From the NCBI GenBank assembly GCA_903813345.2, contig CAIIXF020000004.1:908513-972512 (forward strand): 64,000 bases of DNA. The letters run 5' to 3'. Shown here piece after piece: positions 35,301-43,944 of the stretch (within the stretch, counting starts at the first letter, position 1; every line of letters starts with the position of its first letter). A program made the position numbers and the translations under genes. The notes beneath the pieces are model-generated. The model was not told the origin of the DNA. It ran no database searches and saw nothing but the letters and a program-made list of their open reading frames with translations. The DNA is from Owenia fusiformis. Lineage: Eukaryota > Annelida > Polychaeta > Sabellida > Oweniidae.

Positions 35301-37537
35301 AGTGAATAGATTGACTGGAATGATAATCGTGAATCGCTTAAGAAAGCTGGTAAGTCAAATAATTTAAGATGATCAAACGCTTTGTTCTAATCCATGAACT
35401 TTCATCTATGCATTAATACAGGCAAAATATAATAAAATACTCAGCCCCTGTGTTGAGCCTTAATGCAAGGTAACTGGAAAAGGCAATGTTTCCATATTGA
35501 TAAGGCCAATTTTGAATACCAGTATGGGCAAGAGAGAAGCCAAGATATTTATTTACCCATAAATTTATGTTTACCATTTCCAAACCATATGGGGTCAGTT
35601 TATGTGAACTTGTATATACTATTCGTTTCTCGTAAACTTGTTTAGGATCCATGTCATCTGGTGTATCATTGCCAAGACTGATTGAACATATTGTCAATTG
35701 TGGCTTGCTTTACCTACTGATCAGGCTATCTGGCATCAAGTCTATTGTATTGGCCCTTACTCCCATTAAACATTAGTTTGAGGATAGGGAGGGGGATGGG
35801 GCAAGTTTATGGCCCACCCCCATCCCCCAACTTCATAATCCATTGCTTCATTTGAGGATGGGAACAGTAGCCGAAGTAATACATTTAATCATCTCAATGC
35901 TGGAGTGTTACTTGGCATTAATAAAGTTGTTATGGAAATATGAAATTTGGTCTATGTTTATCATTTTAATCATGGGCTTTCAATTAGTTGTTGTTTTAAT
36001 GAAGGGAATCTGTTAATTTCTGATTGCGGAATGGAGGTGCCTATATTTAGAAATACTACCAATGTATTCATGTGTAAGACGAACCATCCGCTGACTTAAT
36101 GACTTATTTATATCCACATTGACTTAATAAATCCCAGGATTATACTTAGATACGTATCATCTTTTATCTGACTTTCCCCTTTGATCCTTTCCTGAAATAG
36201 CCCTAACCGGATACATGTTAACATATCTATTAATCCATCAATCCATGTCATATATACGAACAACTGACCATATTCTTTATGAATATTGCTTCTTATATAT
36301 CATATTATATATTAAGCCATATGTATGAGTGTACAACTGATTTTCATACGTTTTATATTGTTTGTCAATGCTTCTTTGCTTTTCTATTGTTGCCCATTGC
36401 CCAGAATACGATAAGTTGAAATCGATATATTCTTGAACCCCTCCCATATATTCTTGACCACCTCCCATATATTCTTGACTACCTCCCATATATTCTTGAC
36501 CCCCTCCCATATATTCTTGACCCCCTCCCATATATTCTTGACCCCTCCCATATATTTTTGACCCCTCCCATGTATTCTTGACCCCCTCCCATATATTCTT
36601 GACCCCTCCCATTTATTCTTGACCACCTCCCATATATTCTTGACCATCTCCCATATATTCTTGACCCCTTCCCATATATTCTTGACCACCTTCCATATAT
36701 TCTTGACCACCTCCCATATATTCTTGACCCCTCCCATATATTCTTGATCACCTCCCATATATTCTTGACCACCTCCCATATATTCTTGACCACCTTCCAT
36801 TTATTCTTAACCCCCTCCGGCATATATTCTTCCCACATATTCTTGACCACCTTCCATTTATTCTTGACCCGCTCCCATATATTCTTGACCACCTTCCATT
36901 AATTCTTGACCCCCTCCCATATATTCTTGACCCCCTCCCATATAGCATTGAGGAAGGGGGGGGGGTTGATGGAGAGGGGTTGCTTGATCAATAAAATGTC
37001 ATTTCCCCGCAAGTTCTCAGTATTTTCATTAATTGTATGCCTACTATGGATAAATGGAAAAACGTGCATAAAACATTGTCACTTAATTTAAAGACCAGAA
37101 TAGGTTGATCCATTTTATTCTTCCAACACGATTCTGTGCATTTTCTTACAGGTTTTCCAAATGTATACTAATGCTGAGGGGGGGGGGTGCATGCCTATCT
37201 CATCTTGGTACCAATACAATAAGCTATATAATTAACACTGCGTTAAAAGTAAGTATTATCAATTTCAAACATACTTAGAATCGGACACTAGTGTTTAACT
37301 AATAATATAAAACAAATGAAAACATCCTTCACAGGTCGTTAAGAATATATCCCGTAAAAAAGCATCCCATCCATTGCCTTATCGTATTGGATTTCAGCAC
37401 CATATAAAACAAGCTAGACTACCTTACTCCTTAAGTCATACAATTTCAGTGTAAAAAATCACAGGAAAATTGCAAAAATTTTGTAGAATTGCAAATTGTA
37501 TACAAATGCTGTAAAATAACTAAGTTTCACTTACCAT
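14343..37537 (-). CDS. Myosin essential light chain (alkali light chain), two alternative 5' ends
   Basis: Shared exons on the - strand: 15651-15505, 15204-15037 and 14473-14343 (stop TAA at 14345-14343). Either first end joins them in phase: exon 26557-26527 (start [10 protein letters not shown]) or exons 37537-37535 plus 34652-34625 (start [10 protein letters not shown]). Both give 158 residues. The protein is a calmodulin-fold light chain that clamps the myosin lever arm. EF1 (residues 20-31) reads [11 protein letters not shown], matching the scallop essential light chain loop that holds the triggering calcium. EF3 (96-107, DREGQGFIS) and EF4 (about 132-143, [10 protein letters not shown]) are degenerate, as usual for the family. 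The C-terminal end [11 protein letters not shown] is typical of invertebrate essential light chains. Introns of 0.3, 0.3 and about 11 kb (19 kb from the distal start) hold MITEs and one orphan exon. Two N-terminal forms suggest muscle-type-specific promoters, which is inference. Confidence 0.93.
15652..19560. other. Light chain intron, nothing recognised
   Basis: The intron between the exon ending at 26527 and the exon starting at 15651 (read on the - strand). This part is AT-rich. A degraded end of a Tc1-type MITE (aagcttatgaagaagagtgt) lies near 16608. No other exon was seen. Confidence 0.5.
19565..19918. mobile_element. TTAA-target MITE (piggyBac- or Kolobok-like), 354 bp
   Basis: Terminal inverted repeats GGATGTTCCCTGG and CCAGGGAACATCC are bounded on both sides by TTAA (19561-19564 and 19919-19922). 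TTAA target duplications are made by piggyBac and Kolobok transposases. No coding capacity. The interior is unrelated to the other elements here. Confidence 0.8.
20207..21030. mobile_element. mariner-like non-autonomous element with long inverted repeats, 824 bp
   Basis: Ends are TCGGGTGTCCCC and its reverse complement, flanked by TA on each side (20205-20206, 21031-21032), as in Tc1/mariner insertions. The inverted repeats extend roughly 190 bp inwards with gaps (caatt/ttgtacaaatt, agcatgtcaaat). No transposase is seen; the 68-codon - strand frame at 20652-20858 overlaps the right arm and has no recognisable domain. Confidence 0.75.
21031..23481. other. Light chain intron
   Basis: AT-rich intron. 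A lone right end of the Tc1-type MITE (aaacttatggaggggagtgt) lies at about 22587-22606 without a clear left end. Nothing else recognised. Confidence 0.45.
23484..23678. mobile_element. Tc1-type MITE, 195 bp
   Basis: The left end CACCCCCATCAAAAGTTTGG and the right end, read inward CATCCCCGCCAAAAGTTTGG, are flanked by TA at 23482-23483 and 23679-23680. Length, ends and TA target match the copies at 24031 and 39084. The open frames over it are by chance. Confidence 0.75.
24031..24235. mobile_element. Tc1-type MITE, 205 bp
   Basis: The ends are CACCCCCGCAATAAGTTTAG and, read inward from the right, CACTCCCTCAAAAAGTTTGG, with TA on each side. The interior contains gtcaatgtctggatcttaat, a segment also recognisable in a degraded copy near 6146-6240 and beside the end of the satellite at 62.74 kb. 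Confidence 0.7.
24236..26526. other. Light chain intron with a hairpin and a degenerate repeat
   Basis: An imperfect inverted repeat surrounds aggccttcggccttcgg at about 25218-25315 (ataagaaataata against tattatttcttat). A G10 run lies near 25501. At about 26180-26460 there is a degenerate repeat of roughly 25-30 bp built on caccataatt and cgctgaata. No exon seen. Confidence 0.45.
26527..26557 (-). CDS. Light chain alternative first exon A (proximal)
   Basis: ATG at 26557-26555 encodes [10 protein letters not shown] plus the first base of Asp, then gtaagt. The Kozak context is ccaaaATG. The exon joins in phase to 15651. The acidic, short N-terminus replaces [10 protein letters not shown] of the other form, with exactly the same length. 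Confidence 0.85.
26751..26756 (-). promoter_or_regulatory. Candidate TATA box for exon A
   Basis: Read on the - strand, GTTATAAAGGG lies about 195 bases upstream of the ATG, with no other exon needed between. A start site about 30 bases downstream would give a 5' leader of about 165 nt. Position is reasonable, but a single motif is weak evidence. Confidence 0.3.
26800..33033. other. Intron between the two light chain 5' ends, no gene recognised
   Basis: A short repeat (tttgcgcaaaaatgtaa) occurs in about four copies at 29580-29655 and again twice at 30058-30095. A small palindrome of gggcccaaat and its complement lies near 31285-31318. Open frames at 28669, 30570 and 32527 show no domain, although the one at 32527 starts with a signal-peptide-like [16 protein letters not shown]. 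Confidence 0.4.
33034..33156 (+). CDS. Orphan exon candidate on the strand opposite the light chain gene
   Basis: A 123-base stretch is bounded by ctctttcag and gtaatg and is open in only one of the frames I checked, giving 41 codons beginning [16 protein letters not shown] and ending LRLSLFYK, with phase 0 at both ends. Good splice sites at both sides and no stop suggest a real or recently real exon. A hydrophobic start ([16 protein letters not shown]) lies 0.5 kb upstream at 32527, but its link is weak because a donor there would be poor. No family was recognised. It could be part of a nested gene, a transposon remnant or chance. Confidence 0.25.
33157..34624. other. Intron sequence, nothing recognised
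   Basis: AT-rich. A short stretch at about 34040-34086 has ag before and gt after and is open, but its pyrimidine tract is poor, so it is not called. Confidence 0.4.
34625..34652 (-). CDS. Light chain alternative exon B2
   Basis: A 28-base exon: acceptor tttttcag, then codons for SDMSADEIE plus one base, then gtgcgt. It joins to 15651 in the same phase as exon A. Upstream it joins to the three-base coding end of exon B1. An in-frame ATG inside it (34646-34644) could also start translation at MSADEIE. Confidence 0.8.
34653..36424. other. Intron between exons B1 and B2, left part
   Basis: AT-rich, with no coding exon recognised. The frames at 34912-35255 and 35413-35697 have no domain and no exon-like borders. 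Confidence 0.4.
36425..36945 (-). repeat. 20-21-bp minisatellite, about 25 copies
   Basis: Units read ctcccatatattcttgacca with small changes (cttccat, gacccc, gatcac). The array lies in the intron between exons B1 and B2 of the light chain gene. All three - strand frames stay open for over 100 codons with peptide repeats such as QEYMGG and VKNIWE, purely because the unit lacks stops on that strand. Confidence 0.95.
37535..37537 (-). CDS. Light chain alternative first exon B1 (coding part is the ATG only)
   Basis: cacatcaccATG is followed directly by gtaagt, so the exon contributes only Met and a 5' leader. Splicing to 34652 gives [11 protein letters not shown] near-CArG sequence (ccaaaatatg at 37574-37583, one mismatch to CC(A/T)6GG) lies about 40 bases upstream; such SRF sites are common in muscle promoters, but one mismatched site is weak evidence. 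The start of transcription cannot be placed. Confidence 0.7.
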
Positions 37538-37619
37538 GGTGATGTGTTAAGTTTTTAGCCTGCTCCGCAAACTCCAAAATATGACAGTATAGTGCTGGGA
37601 TTGTTTCCACGTTAACTGT

Positions 37620-39083
37620 GAATATTAGGTATCAACATGAACCCAATAGAGGTCGGCAGGTGGCGCATCAATCGGGCTGTCCAACTACAAAGGGGTGCTA
37701 GCATTAAAGACTTTACCCTAATACTCAGATTGTATGACCGATTTGATGTAATTGAGTTAGTTAGAATGATATTTGATATATCTATGATTTTTATAAGTGA
37801 AACATTGTATTTCTTTGTACCTGCATAATGAATTTTATGGTTTTTGAAATTTAGCCCACCCCTCAAGGTAGGATGGCCCAAAGCAGGCACGGAATGATGG
37901 TCGACGGTTTTAGCCCAATGGATGTATGAAAGTGGGAAATCCAGGGTGGTCATTTGATACCATACAAATTTAGCTCTTTCTACACCTGTGTTGGTGTCAC
38001 GCAGGGTACCATTATGGTAACTAGATTGTTGTCATAGCAACAGGAACTCTACAACTCGACCTGGACCGGCTACGGTGGTTAAGCCTTTTCTAAAGGCAGC
38101 AACCAAAAGAAAATCGTTACGATCTATTTTATTAAAATATAAATGTGAAAGTATCGAAAACAAGCAATACGGGGAAACACGGGGATAGAGATCTATGATG
38201 GTTTTGCGCAATGCTACACGATGCCGGCAATTGGCCAAGTTAGCGCACTGGTCTTACCTTATACGGAGCGCCAATGTAACCCAATCACTACCGAGAAGTA
38301 TCCATCCGCCAATAAGCTGGAGAGGCTTACAGCGATGATACAACTCAAAAGATAAGCCAGCGTCTTATAGGATTTAACAGCGCCTATGCGTACTCCTATT
38401 TAGCCTACCTAAATGTAGGTCTCTATATAATCTATAAGTTAAAATAAGTAAGGCCTCCGAAATTTATTATCCGGTTCCTCGGTATCAATATCGAGAAAAT
38501 CACCAGGTATCATTTGTATACACCGGTACTTCCAATACAAAGCGCTCTTTTATTTTACTCAAACATTAATAAATGCGAAACTGAAGGAAAGAAAATTTGA
38601 TTTTGATCAGGATGCACCGCTAAATTAAACGAACAATTAATTCGCAGATACCTCAACATAGTTTTCATGTGTATACACTGTATATAATATTTTCGGCGTA
38701 ATTAATCCCTACAAATATCTTACAACAATCTAGACCAGGCGACTTATCTTGATCCCAAAATATTGTTATCGTTAGAGAACACATTACCCTAACCTCCCCG
38801 AAATCCCGAATTTATTAACAGTTCAATTATTGATATTTTTCTTCCAAAAATTGAATGAACTTGTTAATTTTCTTGCATTTATGCATAATTTAGAGTGTTC
38901 ACTACATGCTTGATTACTTCAACTTGTATTCCTTGCTAATTCCCCTCATTTCCACTCTATGATTCTGTATTCTATTCTGAATAATGACCATAGCATTTCT
39001 CGGTTAATTTGATACTTAAGAACATGGATATGCTGCACAGGATGTTGCGCTTATTAATTTATGAATGATTAATTAAATAATTA
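37620..39083. other. Upstream flank of the light chain gene, no gene recognised
   Basis: Presumed promoter-side DNA of the distal light chain start. Open frames at 37612-37953 and 38032-38238 have no domain or splice context. Confidence 0.4.
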
Positions 39084-39308
39084 CACTCCCCTCCATAAGT
39101 TTGATTTTCAAAATTCATCAGATTTATCATCAATTTTCGACCTATTGTAATTGAGCATAAAATTGGGAAAATTTGGAGGGATTGGAAATGAAGCCAAGTT
39201 CCATTTTCATCAATATTATGATTATGTAAATAAAAATTGAAACACAAAGAGGCTTTATCACGTAGCTCAATGGGGGAGCTAAGGCTGCCAAACTTATGGA
39301 GGGGAGTG
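39084..39308. mobile_element. Tc1-type MITE, 225 bp (best preserved)
   Basis: The left end CACTCCCCTCCATAAGTTTG and the right end, read inward CACTCCCCTCCATAAGTTTG, are identical over 20 bases, flanked by TA (39082-39083 and 39309-39310). The left 20 bases differ in one base from the monomer of the satellite at 59.16-62.74 kb. The interior contains the family segment tattgtaattgagcataaaa. Confidence 0.85.
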
Positions 39309-39310
39309 TA

Positions 39311-40750
39311 TATTAATTATACCTGGCACCATTTTCTCAACATACTTTAACTGTTGCCTTATTAATGCAAGCTTTCAAAATAGAAACGTGTAATGCAATC
39401 TGTAATATTGGATTAAGTCTTCTTGCCACACAACCAATAAATTATTTTTAACCACATTGTTTACCCTTTGCATTCGTTTGACTTCACTTCTTAAAAGAGA
39501 GCTTCGTCTTCACTCTTTCAAACTAAAATAAACCTGTGAACTCACCGCGCCAATCAGTGTTCGTCGGCCAAATTTGACCGACGTTCTTTATATGGTCATT
39601 CCTTCTGACGTCATCGTTGAGCCCGGAATTGACCAATGACATGCGCATATTTAATTAGAACGCATTTGGCATATATGTTTCTTCAAGCTCGCTGATGGTG
39701 GAAGGTCAGCGCGTAGGTCAAAAGTGATTTACCCAAACTGTCACCGGTACCCGTCGTGGGGGCGGGGCTACTAAACTGTAATATGGTCTCTACTAGGCAG
39801 AGTGTAGTTTAACTAGACTCTGCTCGCAGGGTACACATTGTTGTACTCTGTTGTAAATTGCATGCTTTTCAATTGTTTGGTTTCTTTTCTTTTAAACGAT
39901 ACCGGGTTGTCAGAGCCAATGTAGATGAATCCCTCTTTTAAGGTCAAAATATTTCCCATGATGCAGTTCGCAGAGTAATAAATTTATACTTCCTCGTTTT
40001 CCCCCATAGGTTTAACATGGGGATTTTCACACCTATTTTTCAATCGATATATTCATTTTCCGGTTCGGGAGTACATAAAAATTATCAGAAACGATTTATC
40101 TCCTATTAATCACAGATGTCTTTTTCATTGTTTTGATTCATAGCGTGGTGAAAACGATGATTGAAAAGTGAGAAAATATTCCAGAAGAAAATGTCACGTG
40201 ACCAGTTGACTAGTCGCCATGTTGGAAAAAATAATTTCATTCGACTTTCAACACTTTCTACCGCACTACAAACTGCAACATCGATGCAACAACAGAATAA
40301 TAAGTAGTCATCTTCAAATTATAGAGTCACGTTGAAAACCCACAAACAACTGAGCAGTTGACCAAACTTGTTTTATTTAACCAAAATTGTTTTATTTAAC
40401 GTGCGGGTGTAAAAACAAAATTTCGTAATTAGTTTGATGTAGAACTTTCGGGTCACGCAAATAGCTGCGCGAAATGTATTGTTGGAAAATATATGCTATT
40501 TTGTTCCAACGAGGTTTGGAAAGACATTTTTATTTCATTCTCAAGAATTGGTAGAAAGGAGCAAAACGATTGCACTAAAAAACCAAAAAATGTTAACAAA
40601 AACAGTTATATAAAATATTTCTAAATAATTTTTGCATTAAATTGTTGTCAATCAGTCAACATTACATAAAATACCGTGTGTTTACAGAATGTTTTCAATG
40701 ACTGGTTTAAGAGAAAAACATTGTTGAATTCAGTTCTCCATATCGATACC
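39311..40750. other. Intergenic, nothing recognised
   Basis: Contains tagactctgctcgcagggta at about 39818, a 20-base string that recurs with one change near 45486; it may be part of an unnamed repeat. No gene seen. Confidence 0.4.
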
Positions 40751-40764
40751 ACTCCTTTAAGAAT

Positions 40765-41530
40765 AGTGCATTAAACGATATTGAGTTTGTTGATGAAATT
40801 AATTCTATCATCAGTAGTATAGATGGCAACATTGCAGATAATGCTCAGATAACATGGGACTGTTGTAAATCAAGAATCAAGTTATTTTCTATAGATTATG
40901 GTAAGAAAAAAGCAAAAGAAAACATATTGCAAATGTGCTTAGCAAAAAGTAAATTGGAACAAGTATGTAAAGAATTAAGTAAGCATCCAAACAATGCTGA
41001 GAATAATAACAAGGTAAATACATGTAAAAATAATTTTGATTATTATTATGTCAAAAGCAATGTATGCAGAACATGGGGAAAAAAGGAGTATATATTTTTG
41101 ATCACGCGAAAAGTGTAAATATAAAGATAAAATAATGAGTATACTACAACTGGATGATGGATCAGTGACAAGTGATCCTATGGTTATTAATTATGCATGA
41201 ATAGGCACAAACAGGGAGATCCACTGTCTGCTTTGATCTTGTAATATTCGTCAGAATAAAAATGTGATTTGTGTTAAGCTGCCGAATGATAGCGAATTGA
41301 AATTATTGCAAATAAAATGAGATTTTAAATCGTTTTAGAATTAAAGATTCATTTTGTGAAAATTGTAGTGTAATTGACAATGTTAAGCATAACTTTTATG
41401 AGTGTACAAAAATAAGAGATATATGGAAATCTTTTGATAACATCACTTTTGAACAAATTATAGGAATAAATAAGTATAAAAATTATAAAAAAGTTTTAAT
41501 AGCCAAGGAAAAACTGTATAGAAAGTAAAC
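40765..41530 (+). pseudogene. Decayed non-LTR retrotransposon ORF2 (L1/Tx1-like LINE)
   Basis: Broken frames in one direction give LINE pieces in the right order. First comes a linker between endonuclease and reverse transcriptase (NDIEFVDEINS, then CKSRIKLFSIDYGKKKAKEN). Next is LDDGSVTSDPMVIN, then the short RT-type motif QGDPLSAL near 41217, and finally a C-terminal Cys/His segment FCENCSVIDNVKHNFYEC ending at a stop near 41528. The 5' half is missing and there are internal deletions and stops. The family call is inference from motif order. Confidence 0.6.
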
Positions 41531-41644
41531 AATGTAACTAACAATGTAACAATGTATAATTGTATATATGTTTTATTCTTGAAATATAGTTTTTTTTAAA
41601 TGTTCGAACAATGAACTTATTAAAACTTTCAATAACCAATAATT

Positions 41645-41788
41645 GATTGTCTTGTTGTATCCATTGTAAATGGCCATAAAAATGGAGAAGACGTTGATGA
41701 CTATGTTAAAGTTGTACTCAAACCATTTTACTCGATTAGATACATTTATGCTATCTTACCATATGAAGGCCACAATTTACGATGGTGA
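41645..41788 (+). pseudogene. Unidentified open fragment next to the LINE
   Basis: An open frame encodes DCLVVSIVNGHKNGEDVDDY, then VKVVLKPFYS and a segment ending YAILPYEGHNLRW before a stop. The codon pattern looks protein-like, but no family was recognised and no splice acceptor is clear. It could be transduced by the LINE, or part of a dead gene. Confidence 0.2.
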
Positions 41789-42075
41789 ACCAACAACAAT
41801 TCCAAAAATTCATTTTATCATGAAATCGGGGATATAAAGTCAGCACATGTCTGTTTTCGCTGCAAAACTGATTTCATTTTCAGAGCAGACATTCTACGTC
41901 TCGTGACATGACGTGTGTGGTTGAATCAATTTGCCGCGAAATACAATTTTGTAAATAAAAATGACAAACTGGCTTTCAAAAACGAGTTATTTGCTCTTGT
42001 GTTGAGCCAATTATTGCATGATTGAGGCTATTCTCATCAATTTTGCGAAGGGTATAATATCACTTGCAATTGAGC

Positions 42076-43070
42076 GAGGGTTGATCATAAAGTTCTCATA
42101 ATATCTCTCTTATTTCTTTACTTTTCAATATTTTTCTATGAAATTTTCACAGAATGTGTAGCATGGAATGTTTTATTAATCCAGCAAAATAAGAAATGGT
42201 TGCCATAGTAACTTGAAATCAAGGCACCCGGGGCAAATAAAAAACTAGCTAGAATAGCCCCTATTAACCATGTTTAAATACATAATACGTTGTCAAATAA
42301 GCTGTCAAACACATTAAATTGTCAAATAATATGTGCTCTTGACTGTTGTGAACTATTATAATGGTCATGTGAATTGTGTGATCTCATAATGGATGATTTT
42401 TATGCTTCATTAAAAGTGACTGTTAGAACCCATGACTGTTTTGTCAAATATATCGAGGAAAATTGATTTTGCCCCTTTAGTTCATTTTTAACATGTACGG
42501 ACCACACACATGGTGTAATTTTGTTAATACCTTAGCAATATATTTGTTTTAGATCATGTTTAGTCTGACCAAAGGAACTTACAAACTTAACATAACATAT
42601 TATCAATATGAATTTTATTTTTCTGAAGATCTCTGCATCTATTGCATTCTCTTACACAGTCATTTCTGATCATTAGCTTTGAGTCTCAGACCCTGGTATC
42701 ACATCTAATGAAGCATGAAAGCATCCCCTATGACACCACACAATCCACATGATCAATTCTTTTAATAGTAAAAGCACTTAACAACATATTCAAGTTAACA
42801 TTTTAACGTGTTTGGTAATTTATGAGAGTTTATTATATGTGTTAAAATGGTTAATTAGAGCCATTCTCTCAATTACTTTTATTTGCCCCGGGTGCCTTGA
42901 TTTCCCGTTACTATGGCAACCATTTCTTATTTAATATTTTTGTTTAACTAAATATTTTTATCTGATTCAATAAGATATTCTATGCTGCACATTCTGTGAA
43001 AATTTCATTAGAATATATTGAAAAATATAGAAATTAGAGGGATATTATGAGAACTTTATGATCAACCCTC
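42076..43070. mobile_element. Fold-back element, about 1.0 kb
   Basis: The left arm starts CGAGGGTTGATCATAAAGTT at 42076 and the right arm ends with its near reverse complement at 43070. The arms, about 170-190 bp, match further inwards (cagaatgtgtagca, ggttgccatagtaac, cacccggggcaaataa). The right flank begins with TA, but the left one does not clearly, so a Tc1/mariner origin is only a guess. No protein encoded. Confidence 0.65.
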
Positions 43071-43071
43071 G

Positions 43072-43886
43072 TACAACAGCAAACCATTGCCAGTGTTTGG
43101 GGATTAAAACTTTTTAACCCGAATGTAGTGCTGTTAGGCCAAAATATAATTATTGGGTTAACATTTTCAGTTATCGATATACGGTTTAACGAATGCATTT
43201 TAATCGATTCCTTGTTTATATAATAAATAATATTGCAGTGCTCTTTCCACAGGAAATTCTTTTTGTGAAGTTAATCATTTAAAACTATTCATTTGGCTAT
43301 TGGAATGCATGCGAATGTGAAACTAATGTATACTTCTACTTTAGTTTAGCATTCGTAGTAGTTTGCAACAACAACTTTTCAATTTAGCGCCAGAATAACT
43401 TGCCACATGGTACGTCATGGTCAGGTGACCTCAAAAGTGCGCAAAAATAACAACGTTTCAGAGGTTGACAGTCTTATCTTAATAAAATGTTGTGCGGGGA
43501 AATATCACAAGCTTTGTAGTAAAAATAACAAAAGGGATGTTATTCGTGCTAAATACAAGATAATAAGAGATTATGAAATTGGTTTTAGACAACTTTAACC
43601 TGACAAAAGACTTCTTTAGAGGCATTTCACATCCTTATTGTGTATGTATTAATGCGATTACACAATTCTGCCAGGCATGTTGGTAGCCATTTGTTTATGT
43701 TATGTACTTTGTTTAAATAGGGCCAATGATATCTTATTAAAAAGTTAAACTATTATGTAAAACTTGTTTGCGGTAAAGATAATCAAGCCAGTTAAATAAC
43801 ATGTTTGGTTTTTCAAAATATTGATGTCCCGCTGCCCTAGTTGACACCCGGTTGGCTACGTCATACTTTGGTGACTCAAACAAACG
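43072..43886. other. Upstream flank of the peroxidase gene
   Basis: No gene recognised. The open frame at 43407-43598 has no domain. Confidence 0.4.
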
Positions 43887-43894
43887 TATATAGA
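43887..43894 (+). promoter_or_regulatory. Candidate TATA box of the peroxidase gene
   Basis: TATATAGA lies 51 bases before the ATG at 43945. A start site about 30 bases on would leave a leader of about 28 nt. Plausible spacing, single-motif evidence. Confidence 0.35.
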
Positions 43895-43944
43895 TATTAA
43901 AAGTCTTCGACAAAACAGAAACGCATTTACGAGTAGACTTCAAG

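Noticed and set aside
36277-36948. Repeat protein with EYMGG or VKNIWE motifs
   Set aside because: All three - strand frames are open at once because the minisatellite unit lacks stops on that strand. No exon borders and no domain.
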